The notes: generated by a model from the sequence alone, not told the origin. Shown: positions 20,965 through 30,766, numbered from the stretch's first letter. The stretch: DNA of 64,000 bases from Brachybacterium fresconis (GCF_017876515.1 NZ_JAGIOC010000001.1:4154001-4218000); one strand, 5' to 3'. A program made the numbers and translations.

Positions 20965-23778
20965 ATGTGCGGAATCTCCGGCAGCTACGGATTCGGCGTC
21001 GACGCCGAGGGCATCGCCCGGCGGATGAACAGCGCCCTCGCCCACCGCGGCCCGGACGGTGAAGGCCTGTTCACGGACGGCCAGACGTCCCTGGCGCACC
21101 GTCGCCTCGCGATCATCGACCGCGAGCACGGCGCCCAGCCGATGACCACGGCCGACGGCCGCTACACGATCGTGTACAACGGGGAGACCTACAACTACCT
21201 CGAGCTGCGCGCCGAGCTCGAGGGCCTCGGCCGCACCTTCCGCACCGACTCCGACACCGAGGTGCTGCTGCAGGCGCACGTCGAGTGGGGCACCGCCGCC
21301 TACGATCGCTTCAACGGCATGTTCGCCTTCGCCATCCACGACGCGCAGACCGGCACGGTCACCGTCGCCCGCGACCACTTCGGCATCAAGCCCCTGTACT
21401 ACTGGATCGACGAGACCGCGGCCGACGGTCCGCAGGTGCTGTTCGGGTCCGAGATCCGCGCCCTGCTGGCCGCGCAGCGCTTCGAGGCCGCGCCCGACGA
21501 TCGCGCCGTCTACCGCTACCTGAAGTACCGCGTCCAGGACGACGACGCCCAGACCTTCTTCCGCGGCGTGCGCCGCCTGATGCCGGGACAGGTGCTCGAG
21601 ATCAGCGCCGCAGGCACCTCGATCACGCCGTTCACCTCCCTGCAGGAGGAACTGCGCGAGATCGCGGCGCGTCCCAGCCGCCCGTACAGCGCCGAGGTCG
21701 TCGACGAGTACCGCGGGCGCTTCCACGAGGCGGTGCGGCTGCGTCTGCAGTCCGAGGTCCCCGTGGGCACCTCGCTCTCCGGCGGCCTGGATTCCTCCGC
21801 GGTCGCCGCTGTCATCGCCCGTCACCTGCGCGAACAGCCCCAGGACGAGAGCTTCAGCGCGGTGGGCGCACGACAGAACACCTTCTCCGCGGTGTTCCCC
21901 AACTCCTCCAACGACGAGGAGCGGTACGTCGACGCGCTGCTGGAGGAGAACACCGGGCAGATCACCTCCCACAAGATCCATCCGCAGCCGGAGACCTTCC
22001 TCGAGGACGTGCGCGATTTCGTGCGCACCCAGGAGGAGCCGATCATCTCCACCGGGCCCTACGCCCAGTACGCGGTGATGCGCGAGGCGAGCGAGCACGT
22101 CACCGTGCTGCTGGACGGCCAGGGCGCCGACGAGATGATGGCCGGCTACAACCCGTACTTCTACGTCTATCTGCGCCAGCTGCGCCGCCAGAAGCGGTTC
22201 AAGGAGCTGGCGAGCGAGGTCGTCGGCTCGCGCGACATCCTGCGCAAGCTCGCCCGGACGAAGTACTCCGGACGCACCTCGGTGCCGATCGAGGCGCTGC
22301 TGAACTCCGGCTTCGTCGCCGAGCACAGCTCCGAGAAGATCACCTCCGTGCAGGACGATCTCAAGGAGCGTCTGCTCGAGGACACCTTCCGCTCCTCGCT
22401 GCCCTCGCTGCTGCGGTACGAGGACAAGAACACGATGCGCTTCAGCATCGAGGGCCGTGTGCCGTTCGTCGACAAGGAGCTGCTGAAGTTCCTGTTCTCC
22501 CTCGACGAGTCGGCGATCATCCACGACGGCTGGAACAAGCGGATCCTGCGCGAGTCGATGGACGGGATCCTGCCCGATGCGATCTCCAAGCGGCGCAACA
22601 AGATCGGCTTCACGACGCCGGAGGGGGAGTGGTTCCGCACCATCGCCCCGGAGCTGATGGAGATCTTCGCCTCCGAGTCCTTCGCGAGCCGCCCCTACTT
22701 CGACGCCCCCAGCGTCATCGCCCTGTTCGAGGACTACATCGCCCATCCCGGCAACCACGGCACCATGATGTTCTGGCGCCTGCTGAACGTCGAGCTGTGG
22801 ATGCGCACCTTCTTCGACGACCCCGAGAACTCCTCGCGATCCCTCGGGGACGAGGCCGCGGCCGATGAGCGTGCGGCCCTGGCCGCCGCGAGCGGGGCCG
22901 CCGCGACCGACGGGCCCGGGACCACGGCCGCCGCCGGGACGGGGGCCACAGCGGACCCTGCGTCGGCGAGCGCCGCCACCGACTCCGAGCAGCCCAAGAG
23001 CGACTACGTCGCCAATCCGGACAAGCAGCTGGACCTGGTCTCGGACGTCGATCGCCGCACCTGGCGCCGGCTGCCCCTGCAGACGGAGCTGGTGGCCCGG
23101 GGCGACGATCTCCAGACGCTGGTGCGCGAACGCATCGAGCGCTTCGCCGCCTCCCTGCCGACGGACGTCGTCCCGGACGGATCCCCGTGGTACTTCGTGA
23201 TCAGCGAGAAGATCATCGCCATCACGCAGGGCCGTTCCTGGTTCACCTGGGAGATCACGCCCCGACCCGCCGCGAAGGTGCTCAGCCGCTTCGTCACCCG
23301 CACCCCGGCCGGCATCGGCCTGGGCGACCCGACCACGATGGAGCTGGCCATCAAGGAGGTGGGCCTGCCGCGGGTGGTGGCGGCCTCGGCCGCCGGGGCG
23401 GCCGGCAAGATCATCGGCAGGAAGGGGCTGTTCTACGAGGTCGTCGGCGCGAACGTGCGGGCGATCGACGGGCCGACGCCGTACTCGGCCTTCCCCTCCA
23501 ACGTCTCCGCGAAACTGCCCCCGAAGGACCCCGACGCCGTGTCCGCCTCGCTCTCGGCGGCGATCCGCGGCGCCGACATCCCGGCCGCGCTGCGCGACAG
23601 CTTCGTGGGCACGGTCGTCATGGATGCCAACGACATCGGCCGCAACGTGCTGGGCTCGGACGTCTCCGTCCCGCACGAGCGGCTCGAGGCGACCTTCGCC
23701 GACAACCCCCTCGGCCAGGGCCGCCAGCGCACCCCGCTGGCGATCCTGGTCGATCTCGGCGCCGCGTCACAGCGCTGA
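20965..23778 (+). CDS. Asparagine synthetase (glutamine-hydrolysing) with C-terminal F420-0:gamma-glutamyl-ligase-like domain
   Basis: The 937-residue protein is about 300 residues longer than ordinary AsnB. Residues 1-620 are a full enzyme: Cys2 of the class II glutaminase domain (MCGISGSYG, RGPDGEG), the ATP pyrophosphatase loop SGGLDSS at 272-278, and GQGADEMMAGY at 385. After an Ala/Thr/Gly linker (about 625-680), residues 690-937 resemble the CofE/FbiB-type ligase family: TELVARGDDLQTLV, FVISEKIIAITQGRSW, SNVSAKLPPKDPDAVSASL and VVMDANDIGRNVLG. The second assignment is from motif memory and needs a profile search. A frame check shows one continuous ORF. AAAGGA precedes the ATG by 9 nt. 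Confidence 0.8.
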   Translation: MCGISGSYGFGVDAEGIARRMNSALAHRGPDGEGLFTDGQTSLAHRRLAIIDREHGAQPMTTADGRYTIVYNGETYNYLELRAELEGLGRTFRTDSDTEVLLQAHVEWGTAAYDRFNGMFAFAIHDAQTGTVTVARDHFGIKPLYYWIDETAADGPQVLFGSEIRALLAAQRFEAAPDDRAVYRYLKYRVQDDDAQTFFRGVRRLMPGQVLEISAAGTSITPFTSLQEELREIAARPSRPYSAEVVDEYRGRFHEAVRLRLQSEVPVGTSLSGGLDSSAVAAVIARHLREQPQDESFSAVGARQNTFSAVFPNSSNDEERYVDALLEENTGQITSHKIHPQPETFLEDVRDFVRTQEEPIISTGPYAQYAVMREASEHVTVLLDGQGADEMMAGYNPYFYVYLRQLRRQKRFKELASEVVGSRDILRKLARTKYSGRTSVPIEALLNSGFVAEHSSEKITSVQDDLKERLLEDTFRSSLPSLLRYEDKNTMRFSIEGRVPFVDKELLKFLFSLDESAIIHDGWNKRILRESMDGILPDAISKRRNKIGFTTPEGEWFRTIAPELMEIFASESFASRPYFDAPSVIALFEDYIAHPGNHGTMMFWRLLNVELWMRTFFDDPENSSRSLGDEAAADERAALAAASGAAATDGPGTTAAAGTGATADPASASAATDSEQPKSDYVANPDKQLDLVSDVDRRTWRRLPLQTELVARGDDLQTLVRERIERFAASLPTDVVPDGSPWYFVISEKIIAITQGRSWFTWEITPRPAAKVLSRFVTRTPAGIGLGDPTTMELAIKEVGLPRVVAASAAGAAGKIIGRKGLFYEVVGANVRAIDGPTPYSAFPSNVSAKLPPKDPDAVSASLSAAIRGADIPAALRDSFVGTVVMDANDIGRNVLGSDVSVPHERLEATFADNPLGQGRQRTPLAILVDLGAASQR

Positions 23779-23796
23779 GAGCGCACGGGGCTGGAC

Positions 23797-23802
23797 TAGG
23801 CT
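23797..23802 (+). promoter_or_regulatory. Putative -10 of the dapA-rnj operon
   Basis: TAGGCT 30 nt before the dapA start, in the 54-nt gap after the asparagine synthetase gene. A leader of about 24 nt with a GGAGGAG ribosome-binding site would result. Confidence 0.45.
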
Positions 23803-23832
23803 CCGTGCGACAGACCTTTTCGGGAGGAGACC

Positions 23833-24771
23833 ATGACCAGCACCGCCCCGCGACCCGCCCGGCCCTTCGGCACGGTGGGGACCGCCATGGTCACGCCGAT
23901 GACCGAGGACGCCCACGAGCTCGACCTCGACGCCGCCCAGAAGCTCGCGGTGCACGTCACCGAGCACGGCAATGACATGATCGTCGTCTCCGGGACCACC
24001 GGAGAGGCCCCCACCCTGACCGACGTCGAGAAGCTGGAGCTCGCCCGGGCGGTCCGGGCGGCCGTCGGCCCCGAGATCAAGGTGATCGCCGGGGTGGGCA
24101 CCTACGACACCGCGCACTCGATCGATCTCGCCCGGGAGCACGCGAAGCTCGGGCTCGACGGCCTGCTCGTCGTGACCCCGTACTACTCCAAGCCCACCCA
24201 GGCCGGGATCGTCGCGCACGTCTCGGCGATCGCCGATTCCACCGACCTGCCCCTGATGCTCTACGACATCCCCGGCCGCACCGGCACTCCGCTCGCGTAC
24301 GAGACGCTGCTGCGCCTGGGGGAGCACGAGAAGGTCCTGGCGATCAAGGACGCCAAGGCGAACCTCCAGCAGGCCTCGCTGGTGATGGAGCAGACGGACC
24401 TGACGTACTACTCCGGCGAGGACGCCCTGAACCTGGCGTGGCTGAGCATCGGTGCGTCCGGCATGGTGTCCGTGGTCGGCCAGGTGGCCGGTGATCTGGA
24501 GCGGAAGATGGTCGACGCCGTGGACCGCTCCGATCTCGCCGCCGCCCGGGACGCCCACCACCGCCTCGTCCCCATCGTCGAGGCCATCATGAACCGCATC
24601 CCCGGGGCCGTCGCCGCCAAGGCCGCCCTCGCCCTGCAGGGAGTGCTGCCCCACGCCGCGATGCGCGGCCCCCACGTCCCCGCCGACGCCGACCAGCTGC
24701 GGGCGCTCGCCGCGGCGCTGGAGGCGGTGGACGGCATCCCCTCCTGCGACCCGTCTCGGAGGCCCTTGTGA
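23833..24771 (+). CDS. dapA: 4-hydroxy-tetrahydrodipicolinate synthase
   Basis: First committed step to lysine and meso-DAP: condensation of pyruvate with aspartate semialdehyde. The 312-residue TIM-barrel protein has GTTGEAPTLT, GVGTYDTAHSI, LVVTPYYSKPTQAGI with the catalytic Tyr region, LYDIPGRTG and the Schiff-base lysine segment VLAIKDAKANL. GGAGGAG lies 4 nt before the ATG. The stop overlaps the RNase J GTG by 4 bp, so the two are co-translated, the known actinobacterial order. Confidence 0.96.
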   Translation: MTSTAPRPARPFGTVGTAMVTPMTEDAHELDLDAAQKLAVHVTEHGNDMIVVSGTTGEAPTLTDVEKLELARAVRAAVGPEIKVIAGVGTYDTAHSIDLAREHAKLGLDGLLVVTPYYSKPTQAGIVAHVSAIADSTDLPLMLYDIPGRTGTPLAYETLLRLGEHEKVLAIKDAKANLQQASLVMEQTDLTYYSGEDALNLAWLSIGASGMVSVVGQVAGDLERKMVDAVDRSDLAAARDAHHRLVPIVEAIMNRIPGAVAAKAALALQGVLPHAAMRGPHVPADADQLRALAAALEAVDGIPSCDPSRRPL

Positions 24772-26462
24772 CCACTGCCTTCTCCCAGCGTCTGGACCCG
24801 GCCCCGACGCTCCGCAGCGGCTCCCTGCGCATCACGCCGCTGGGCGGCCTCGGCGACGTCGGCCGGAACATGACCGTGTTCGAGGTCGACGGTCGCCTGC
24901 TGATCATCGACTGCGGCGTGCTCTTCCCCGAGGACGCCCAGCCCGGCGTCGATCTGATCCTCCCGGACTTCGACCTCCTCCGGGACCGCCTCGATGACAT
25001 CGCGGCGATCGTGCTGACCCACGGGCACGAGGACCACATCGGCGCGGTGCCCTACCTGCTGCGCATGAAGCCGGACATCCCGCTCGTGGGCAGCCGGCTC
25101 ACGCTCGCGTTCATCGAGGCGAAGCTCCGCGAGCACCGGATCCGGCCCTGCACCCATGTGGTCGAGGAGGGGTGGACGGAGAGCTTCGGGCCTTTCGACT
25201 GCGAGTTCATCGCCGTGAACCATTCGATCCCCGACGCCCTGGCGGTCCATGTCTCGACCCCGGCGGGCACGGTGCTGCACACCGGCGACTTCAAGATGGA
25301 CCAGCTGCCGCTGGACGGCCGGATCACCGATCTGCGCGCCTTCGGCCGCCTCGGCGAGGCCGGTGTGGACCTGTTCATGACCGATTCCACCAACGCCGAG
25401 GTCCCAGGTTTCACCGTCGGGGAGCAGGAGATCGGCCCGACGCTGGACTCGATCTTCGCCACGGCGCGGCAGAAGATCGTCGTGGCCTCGTTCTCGAGCC
25501 ATGTCCACCGGGTCCAGCAGGTGCTCGACGCGGCAGCCGCCCACGGGCGCCGGGTGGCCTTCGTCGGCCGCTCCATGGTGCGCAACATGGGCATCGCCGC
25601 CGAGCTGGGGTACCTCGAGGTGCCCCCGAACACGCTCATCGACGTCAAGAAGATCGGCGATCTGCCCGATGAGCAGGTGGTGCTGATGTGCACCGGCAGC
25701 CAGGGCGAGCCGATGGCCGCCCTGAGCCGCATCGCCCACCGGGATCACCGCGTCAGCGTGGGCCCGGGCGACCTGGTCGTCCTCGCCTCCTCGCTGATCC
25801 CCGGCAACGAGAACGCCGTGTTCCGCGTGGTCAACGGGCTGATGGCCCTCGGCGCCGAGGTGGTCCACAAGGGCAACGCGAAGGTCCACACCTCCGGTCA
25901 TGCGAGCGCCGGCGAGCTGCTGTACTGCTACAACATCGTGCGCCCGAAGAACGTGATGCCCATCCACGGCGAGGTGCGTCACCTCATCGCCAACGGACGC
26001 CTCGCCGAAGCCACCGGCGTCCCGCCGGAGCGCATCATCCACGCCCGGGACGGCCGCGTCGTCGACCTCCGGGACGGCGTGGCGACGGTCGTCGGCGAGG
26101 TGCCCAACGGGTACGTGTACGTGGACGGATCCAGCGTCGGCGAGGTCTCCGAATCCGATCTGAAGGACCGTCGCATCCTCGGCGACGAGGGCTTCATCTC
26201 CCTGTTCGCCGTGGTCAACTCCCAGACCGGCGCGCTGATCGCGGGCCCCGAGATCCACGCCCGCGGTGTGGCCGAGGACGACGTGGTGTTCGAGAAGATC
26301 CGCCCGGAGATCGTGAAGGCTCTCGAGCAGGCCGTCGCCGATGAGACCGACCGCCGCGACACCCACCAGCTGCAGCAGGTCATGCGCCGGGTGATCGGTC
26401 GCTACGTGTCCCAGCGCCTGCGCCGCCGCCCGATGATCATCCCGATCGTCATCGAGGCCTGA
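24768..26462 (+). CDS. rnj: Ribonuclease J
   Basis: Metallo-beta-lactamase-fold RNase with endo- and 5'-3' exonuclease activity, used in rRNA maturation and mRNA decay. The 564-residue protein carries LGGLGDVGRNM, the zinc motif HGHEDH at 85-90, HTGDFKMD, the beta-CASP domain (SFSSHVHRVQQV, GRSMVRNMGIA, CTGSQGEP) and the returning SGHASAGEL with PIHGEVRHL. The C-terminal region ends RRPMIIPIVIEA. GTG 24768 overlaps the dapA stop (GTGA). Confidence 0.96.
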   Translation: MTTAFSQRLDPAPTLRSGSLRITPLGGLGDVGRNMTVFEVDGRLLIIDCGVLFPEDAQPGVDLILPDFDLLRDRLDDIAAIVLTHGHEDHIGAVPYLLRMKPDIPLVGSRLTLAFIEAKLREHRIRPCTHVVEEGWTESFGPFDCEFIAVNHSIPDALAVHVSTPAGTVLHTGDFKMDQLPLDGRITDLRAFGRLGEAGVDLFMTDSTNAEVPGFTVGEQEIGPTLDSIFATARQKIVVASFSSHVHRVQQVLDAAAAHGRRVAFVGRSMVRNMGIAAELGYLEVPPNTLIDVKKIGDLPDEQVVLMCTGSQGEPMAALSRIAHRDHRVSVGPGDLVVLASSLIPGNENAVFRVVNGLMALGAEVVHKGNAKVHTSGHASAGELLYCYNIVRPKNVMPIHGEVRHLIANGRLAEATGVPPERIIHARDGRVVDLRDGVATVVGEVPNGYVYVDGSSVGEVSESDLKDRRILGDEGFISLFAVVNSQTGALIAGPEIHARGVAEDDVVFEKIRPEIVKALEQAVADETDRRDTHQLQQVMRRVIGRYVSQRLRRRPMIIPIVIEA

Positions 26463-26564
26463 GCGACGCTGGATGGCCGGGACAACGACCGGCTCGGGCG
26501 TGAGATGCGTCCGCTGCGACGGGCCGCAGCACGCCGCCTCCTCGGCCTGAGGGGCGGGGAGCGG

Positions 26565-26570
26565 TACCCT
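26565..26570 (+). promoter_or_regulatory. Putative -10 of a leaderless ftsK transcript
   Basis: TACCCT ends 7 nt before the ATG at 26578 and there is no Shine-Dalgarno, so the mRNA is predicted to begin at the start codon. Confidence 0.6.
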
Positions 26571-26577
26571 GGGGTCC

Positions 26578-29508
26578 ATGGCGACACGTACGTCTTCCCC
26601 CGCACGTGCGTCGAAAGGCTCGTCGCGGACCTCGGCTGCCGGTACGTCCCGCACCTCCGGCTCCGCAGCTCACGACCCGTCGACGCTCCCTCTGCCGGTG
26701 CGCGCAGTGCGCTCCGGCTATCTCGCGATCGCTCGCATGGTCGGCGGATTCGTCCGCTCCATCGGCGTGGCGCGCTGGGAGGTCGGCCCGGAGCAGCGGC
26801 GTGACGGCTACGCGCTCTTCCTCCTGCTGATCGCCGCCCTCGTGGCCATCGTGGAATGGTGGCAGTCCGCCGGGCCCGTCTTCGGGGCCGTGCACACTGT
26901 GGTCGCCGGCACCTTCGGCATCTCCTCCATGGTGATCCCGCTGCTCGCCGCCGGTTGGGCGATGCGCATGTTCCGTCGGCCAGACCACGTCCGGGCCAAT
27001 ACGCGCATCGCGATCGGCATCGCCCTGCTGCTCACCGCGATCTCCGCGATCGCCTCCGTCGCCGCGCGGCTGCCCGCCCCGGCCGACGGCATCGACGCCC
27101 TCGCCCGCGGCGGTGGTGTGCTCGGCTTCCTCGCCGCCGCCCCGCTGCAGGCCCTCGTGCCCCCGGTGGCCGTGGTGGTCCTCCATGCCGTGCTGATCGC
27201 TTTCGGGATCCTCGTGCTCACCGCGACCCCGGTGGAGTCGATCCCCTCGCGCCTGCGCGGCGTCTACGACGTGATGGTCGGGAACAGCGAGGAGGAGGAC
27301 GCCGAGCGTGTCGCTTTCGGTCTGCGCTCCCGTCGGCCGGATCCCGCCGTCCACGAGCAGGCCACCGAGGCACAGCCGTCCGGTCGCCCGCGCCGCCGCA
27401 CCCGCAAGGAGAAGGCCGAGGACGCGGCCCAGCGTGATCACGAGAGCTTCGGCTATGTCGGGGACGAGGCCTTCGAGCAGGGCGTGTCCGAGCAGGAGGG
27501 CGCCACCGCCGCGCCGAAGAAGGGACGCACGAAGGGCTCGACGCGCGGTGCGCCCGCCGACTCCGCCCGGGCGGTCGACTCCGTCGAGGGCGAGAACAAT
27601 CGTGCCAAGACGTTCCCCGGTGCCGGGGCCGGCACGGCGGCCGCGGCCGGAGCCACCGGTGCGACCACCCCGATGCCCACGGCCGCGACCGGGAAGGCGC
27701 CGACCAAGCCGGCGTCCACCCAGGCTGCCCCGAGCTCGTCGGCCGCCGAGGAGAAGTCCGATCTGGTGCCGCCGCCGATGGGCGACCTGCCGCGAGCGGG
27801 GGAGCAGCTCGAGCTGGCCGGCGACGTCGTCTACACGCTGCCCGAATCCTCGTTCCTCAACGAAGGCCCGCCCCACAAGACCCGGTCCGAGGTCAATGAT
27901 CAGGTGGTCGCGGCCCTCGGAGAGGTCTTCGAGCAGTTCAACGTCCACGCCGAGGTCTCCGGCTTCTCCCGCGGGCCGACGGTGACCCGCTACGAGATCG
28001 AGCTCGCTCCCGGCACCAAGGTCGAGAAGGTCACGGCCCTGGACAAGAACATCTCCTACGCCGTGGCCAGCGCCGACGTGCGCATCCTCTCGCCGATCCC
28101 GGGCAAGAAGGCGATCGGCATCGAGATCCCCAACACCGACCGTGAGACCGTCGTCCTCGGCGACGTGCTGCGCAGCTCGGTGGCACGACGCAATGAGCAC
28201 CCCCTGGTCATGGGCGTGGGCAAGGACGTCGAGGGCGGCTACGTGGTCGCGAACCTCGCCAAGATGCCGCACCTGCTGGTCGCCGGCGCCACCGGCGCGG
28301 GCAAGTCGAGCTTCGTGAACTCGATGATCACCTCGATCCTGATGCGCGCCACCCCGGAGGAGGTGCGCATGGTGCTGGTGGACCCCAAGCGGGTCGAGCT
28401 CACCATCTACGAGGGCATCCCGCACCTGATCACCCCGATCATCACCAATCCGAAGAAGGCCGCCGAAGCCCTGGAGTGGGTGGTCAAGGAGATGGACGCC
28501 CGCTACGACGACCTCGCCACCTTCGGCTTCAAGCACATCGACGACTTCAACAAGGCGGTGCGCGCGGGTGAGGTGCAGGTGCCCCCGGGCAGCGAACGTC
28601 GTCTGTCCCCGTACCCGTACCTGCTGGTCGTGGTCGACGAGCTCGCGGACCTCATGATGGTCGCCCCGCGCGACGTCGAGGCCTCCATCCAGCGCATCAC
28701 CCAGCTGGCGCGCGCCGCCGGGATCCACCTGATCCTCGCCACGCAGCGCCCGTCGGTCGACGTCGTCACCGGCATCATCAAGGCCAACGTGCCCAGCCGC
28801 CTGGCCTTCTCGACCTCCTCCCTGCAGGACTCGCGCGTCATCCTCGACGCCGTCGGCGCGGAGAAGCTGATCGGCCAGGGCGACGCCCTGTTCCATCCGA
28901 TGGGCAAGGCCAAGCCCATGCGCGTCCAGGGCGCCTGGGTGGGTGAGTCGGAGATCCACAAGGTCGTCGACCACGTCAAGACCCAGATGAAGCCCAACTA
29001 CCGCGAGGACGTGCAGGTCGTCGCGGCCAAGAAGCAGATCGACGACGACATCGGCGACGATCTCGACGTGCTGCTGCAGGCGGCCGAGCTGGTGGTCACC
29101 ACGCAGTTCGGCTCCACCTCGATGCTCCAGCGCAAGCTGCGCGTGGGCTTCGCGAAGGCGGGCCGTCTGATGGATCTGCTCGAGTCCCGCGAGATCGTCG
29201 GCCCCTCGGAGGGATCCAAGGCCCGGGACGTGATGATCCACCCCGATGAGCTCGGCACCGCCCTCGCCCGCATCCGCGGCGAGGAGGCCTCCGAGGGCGA
29301 CCAGGCGTACGGTGCGGACCGGGCCGTCGAGCTCGACGAAGCCCCGGGCGCGACGCCCGCCCCCGAGGGGGCCGACGGGCTCGACGGGGCGGAGGACCGC
29401 TACGGCAGCGATCCACTGGCCGACGACGGCTCCGAACCCGCCACCGACTACTACGACGCGGACGACGACGAGGACAGCGAGGACGCCTGGAGCCTCACCG
29501 GCCGCTGA
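26578..29508 (+). CDS. ftsK: DNA translocase FtsK/SpoIIIE
   Basis: Septal DNA pump that clears chromosomes during division and directs dimer resolution. The 976-residue protein starts with a Ser/Thr/Arg-rich tail, four or so membrane segments (about 78-225), a long charged Ala-rich linker (230-400), then the alpha/beta motor with Walker A GATGAGKS at 570-577 and Walker B VVDELADLMM at 685-694, and the gamma winged-helix domain (FGSTSMLQRKLRVGFAKAGR) that reads KOPS-like sequences. An acidic, Asp-rich C-terminus of about 85 residues follows. Predicted leaderless. It follows rnj at 115 nt. Confidence 0.95.
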   Translation: MATRTSSPARASKGSSRTSAAGTSRTSGSAAHDPSTLPLPVRAVRSGYLAIARMVGGFVRSIGVARWEVGPEQRRDGYALFLLLIAALVAIVEWWQSAGPVFGAVHTVVAGTFGISSMVIPLLAAGWAMRMFRRPDHVRANTRIAIGIALLLTAISAIASVAARLPAPADGIDALARGGGVLGFLAAAPLQALVPPVAVVVLHAVLIAFGILVLTATPVESIPSRLRGVYDVMVGNSEEEDAERVAFGLRSRRPDPAVHEQATEAQPSGRPRRRTRKEKAEDAAQRDHESFGYVGDEAFEQGVSEQEGATAAPKKGRTKGSTRGAPADSARAVDSVEGENNRAKTFPGAGAGTAAAAGATGATTPMPTAATGKAPTKPASTQAAPSSSAAEEKSDLVPPPMGDLPRAGEQLELAGDVVYTLPESSFLNEGPPHKTRSEVNDQVVAALGEVFEQFNVHAEVSGFSRGPTVTRYEIELAPGTKVEKVTALDKNISYAVASADVRILSPIPGKKAIGIEIPNTDRETVVLGDVLRSSVARRNEHPLVMGVGKDVEGGYVVANLAKMPHLLVAGATGAGKSSFVNSMITSILMRATPEEVRMVLVDPKRVELTIYEGIPHLITPIITNPKKAAEALEWVVKEMDARYDDLATFGFKHIDDFNKAVRAGEVQVPPGSERRLSPYPYLLVVVDELADLMMVAPRDVEASIQRITQLARAAGIHLILATQRPSVDVVTGIIKANVPSRLAFSTSSLQDSRVILDAVGAEKLIGQGDALFHPMGKAKPMRVQGAWVGESEIHKVVDHVKTQMKPNYREDVQVVAAKKQIDDDIGDDLDVLLQAAELVVTTQFGSTSMLQRKLRVGFAKAGRLMDLLESREIVGPSEGSKARDVMIHPDELGTALARIRGEEASEGDQAYGADRAVELDEAPGATPAPEGADGLDGAEDRYGSDPLADDGSEPATDYYDADDDEDSEDAWSLTGR

Positions 29509-29603
29509 CCGCCCCCGGCTCTCGGAGCACCCCGCCCCGCTGAGCATCTCGGCCGCTGCCATGAGCGGGCGTCACCCTTCCACCACCGACTGCAGGAGCA
29601 CCG

Positions 29604-30197
29604 ATGACCACACCGCGCACGGAGCCGGTCCCGCTCTGGAACATCGCGAACATCCTGACCATGGTGCGGTGCGCGATGGTCCCGCTGCTCGTGGTGCTCG
29701 CCATCCTCTACCCGGACACCGTCCCCGGCCGACTGGTGGTCGCCGCGGTCTTCCTCCTGGCGATGATCACCGACTTCCTCGACGGCCATCTGGCCCGCAG
29801 TCGGAACCTGATCACCGATTTCGGCAAGATCGTCGACCCCATCGCCGACAAGGCGATGACCGGGGCGGCGCTGATCATGCTGTCGGTGTGGGAGTACGTG
29901 CCGTGGTGGATGACCGTGCTGATCCTGCTGCGCGAGATCGGGATCACCGTCATGCGCTTCACGATCCTGAAGTACGGGGCGCTGCCGGCGAACATGGCCG
30001 GCAAGGCCAAGACGATGGTCCAGACGATCGCGATCGCCTTCTGCCTGATCCCGTTCGAGCTGTGGTGGGAGCCTGCCCGCTGGATCGGTCTCGCCCTGGT
30101 GCTGCTCGCCGTGGTGCTGACGGTCTGGTCGGGCCTGGTGAACCTCAAGGACGGACTGCGCCTGCGTCGTGAGGCCCTCGCCGGTCCCACCTCATGA
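29604..30197 (+). CDS. pgsA: CDP-diacylglycerol-glycerol-3-phosphate 3-phosphatidyltransferase
   Basis: Makes phosphatidylglycerol phosphate, precursor of phosphatidylglycerol and cardiolipin, in the membrane. The 197-residue protein has the CDP-alcohol phosphatidyltransferase signature: Asp57, Asp60, Gly61, Ala64, Arg65, Gly74, Asp78 and Asp82 at the canonical spacing, within several hydrophobic helices. AGGAG lies 5 nt before the ATG. The stop overlaps the next gene by 4 bp (ATGA). The order ftsK-pgsA-cinA-clgR is common in actinobacteria. Confidence 0.94.
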   Translation: MTTPRTEPVPLWNIANILTMVRCAMVPLLVVLAILYPDTVPGRLVVAAVFLLAMITDFLDGHLARSRNLITDFGKIVDPIADKAMTGAALIMLSVWEYVPWWMTVLILLREIGITVMRFTILKYGALPANMAGKAKTMVQTIAIAFCLIPFELWWEPARWIGLALVLLAVVLTVWSGLVNLKDGLRLRREALAGPTS

Positions 30198-30670
30198 GCA
30201 CGGACCCCGCGACGGTCATCGCCCGGGCGGCGGAGCAGGGGCTCACCCTCGCCACGGCCGAATCCCTGACCGCCGGTGCCGTCGTGGCCCGCCTGGTGGA
30301 TGTCCCCGGGGCGAGTGCCGTGATCGCGGGGGGAGCGGCCTGCTACTCGTACTCCGCCAAGACCCGGGTGCTGGGGGTGGACGCCGGGCTCCTGGAGGAA
30401 TCGGGAGCGGTGACCGCCGAGGTCGCCGCCGCGATGGCGGACGGAGCGCTCGCCCTGTACGACACGGACCTCGCGGTCGCGACCACGGGCGTGGCCGGCC
30501 CCGGCCCCGACGGTCGCGGCGTCCCCGCCGGAACGGTCCACCTGGGACTGGCGCGATCCGGCCGCACCACGTCCACGCGTGAACTCCATCTCACCGGGGG
30601 AAGGGCCCGGGTCCGGGCTGCGGCCGTCACCGCGGCGATCGACGAGCTGGCCGCCGCGCTCGAGGGCTGA
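30194..30670 (+). CDS. CinA C-terminal family nicotinamide-nucleotide amidase
   Basis: Predicted NMN deamidase of the PncC type, which recycles nicotinamide mononucleotide to nicotinate mononucleotide. The 158-residue protein is a stand-alone CinA C-terminal domain: TLATAESLTAGAVVARLVDVPGAS, CYSYSAKTRVLGV and TTGVAGPGPDGRGVPAGTVHLGL are family blocks. There is no N-terminal MoCF-like domain, so the full CinA is not present. It is co-translated with pgsA through an ATGA overlap. Confidence 0.9.
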   Translation: MSTDPATVIARAAEQGLTLATAESLTAGAVVARLVDVPGASAVIAGGAACYSYSAKTRVLGVDAGLLEESGAVTAEVAAAMADGALALYDTDLAVATTGVAGPGPDGRGVPAGTVHLGLARSGRTTSTRELHLTGGRARVRAAAVTAAIDELAAALEG

Positions 30671-30760
30671 CCTGGTGCGCTGGTCAGCGCCGGACGGAAG
30701 GCGCCGCCGGCCGACGTCTCGTCATGCACACCTCCCGCTCAGCCCTCGGTGGCGTGCCGG

Positions 30761-30766
30761 TAGACT
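30761..30766 (+). promoter_or_regulatory. Putative -10 of the clgR-like gene
   Basis: TAGACT lies about 109 nt before the start. The 204-nt gap between the CinA gene and the regulator has no other clear element; an ATG at 30806 in the same frame is not preferred as the start. Confidence 0.35.

Noticed and set aside
20053..23676. 1207-codon minus-strand open frame over the HAD and asparagine synthetase genes
   Set aside because: Reverse shadow of two genes with complete catalytic motifs.
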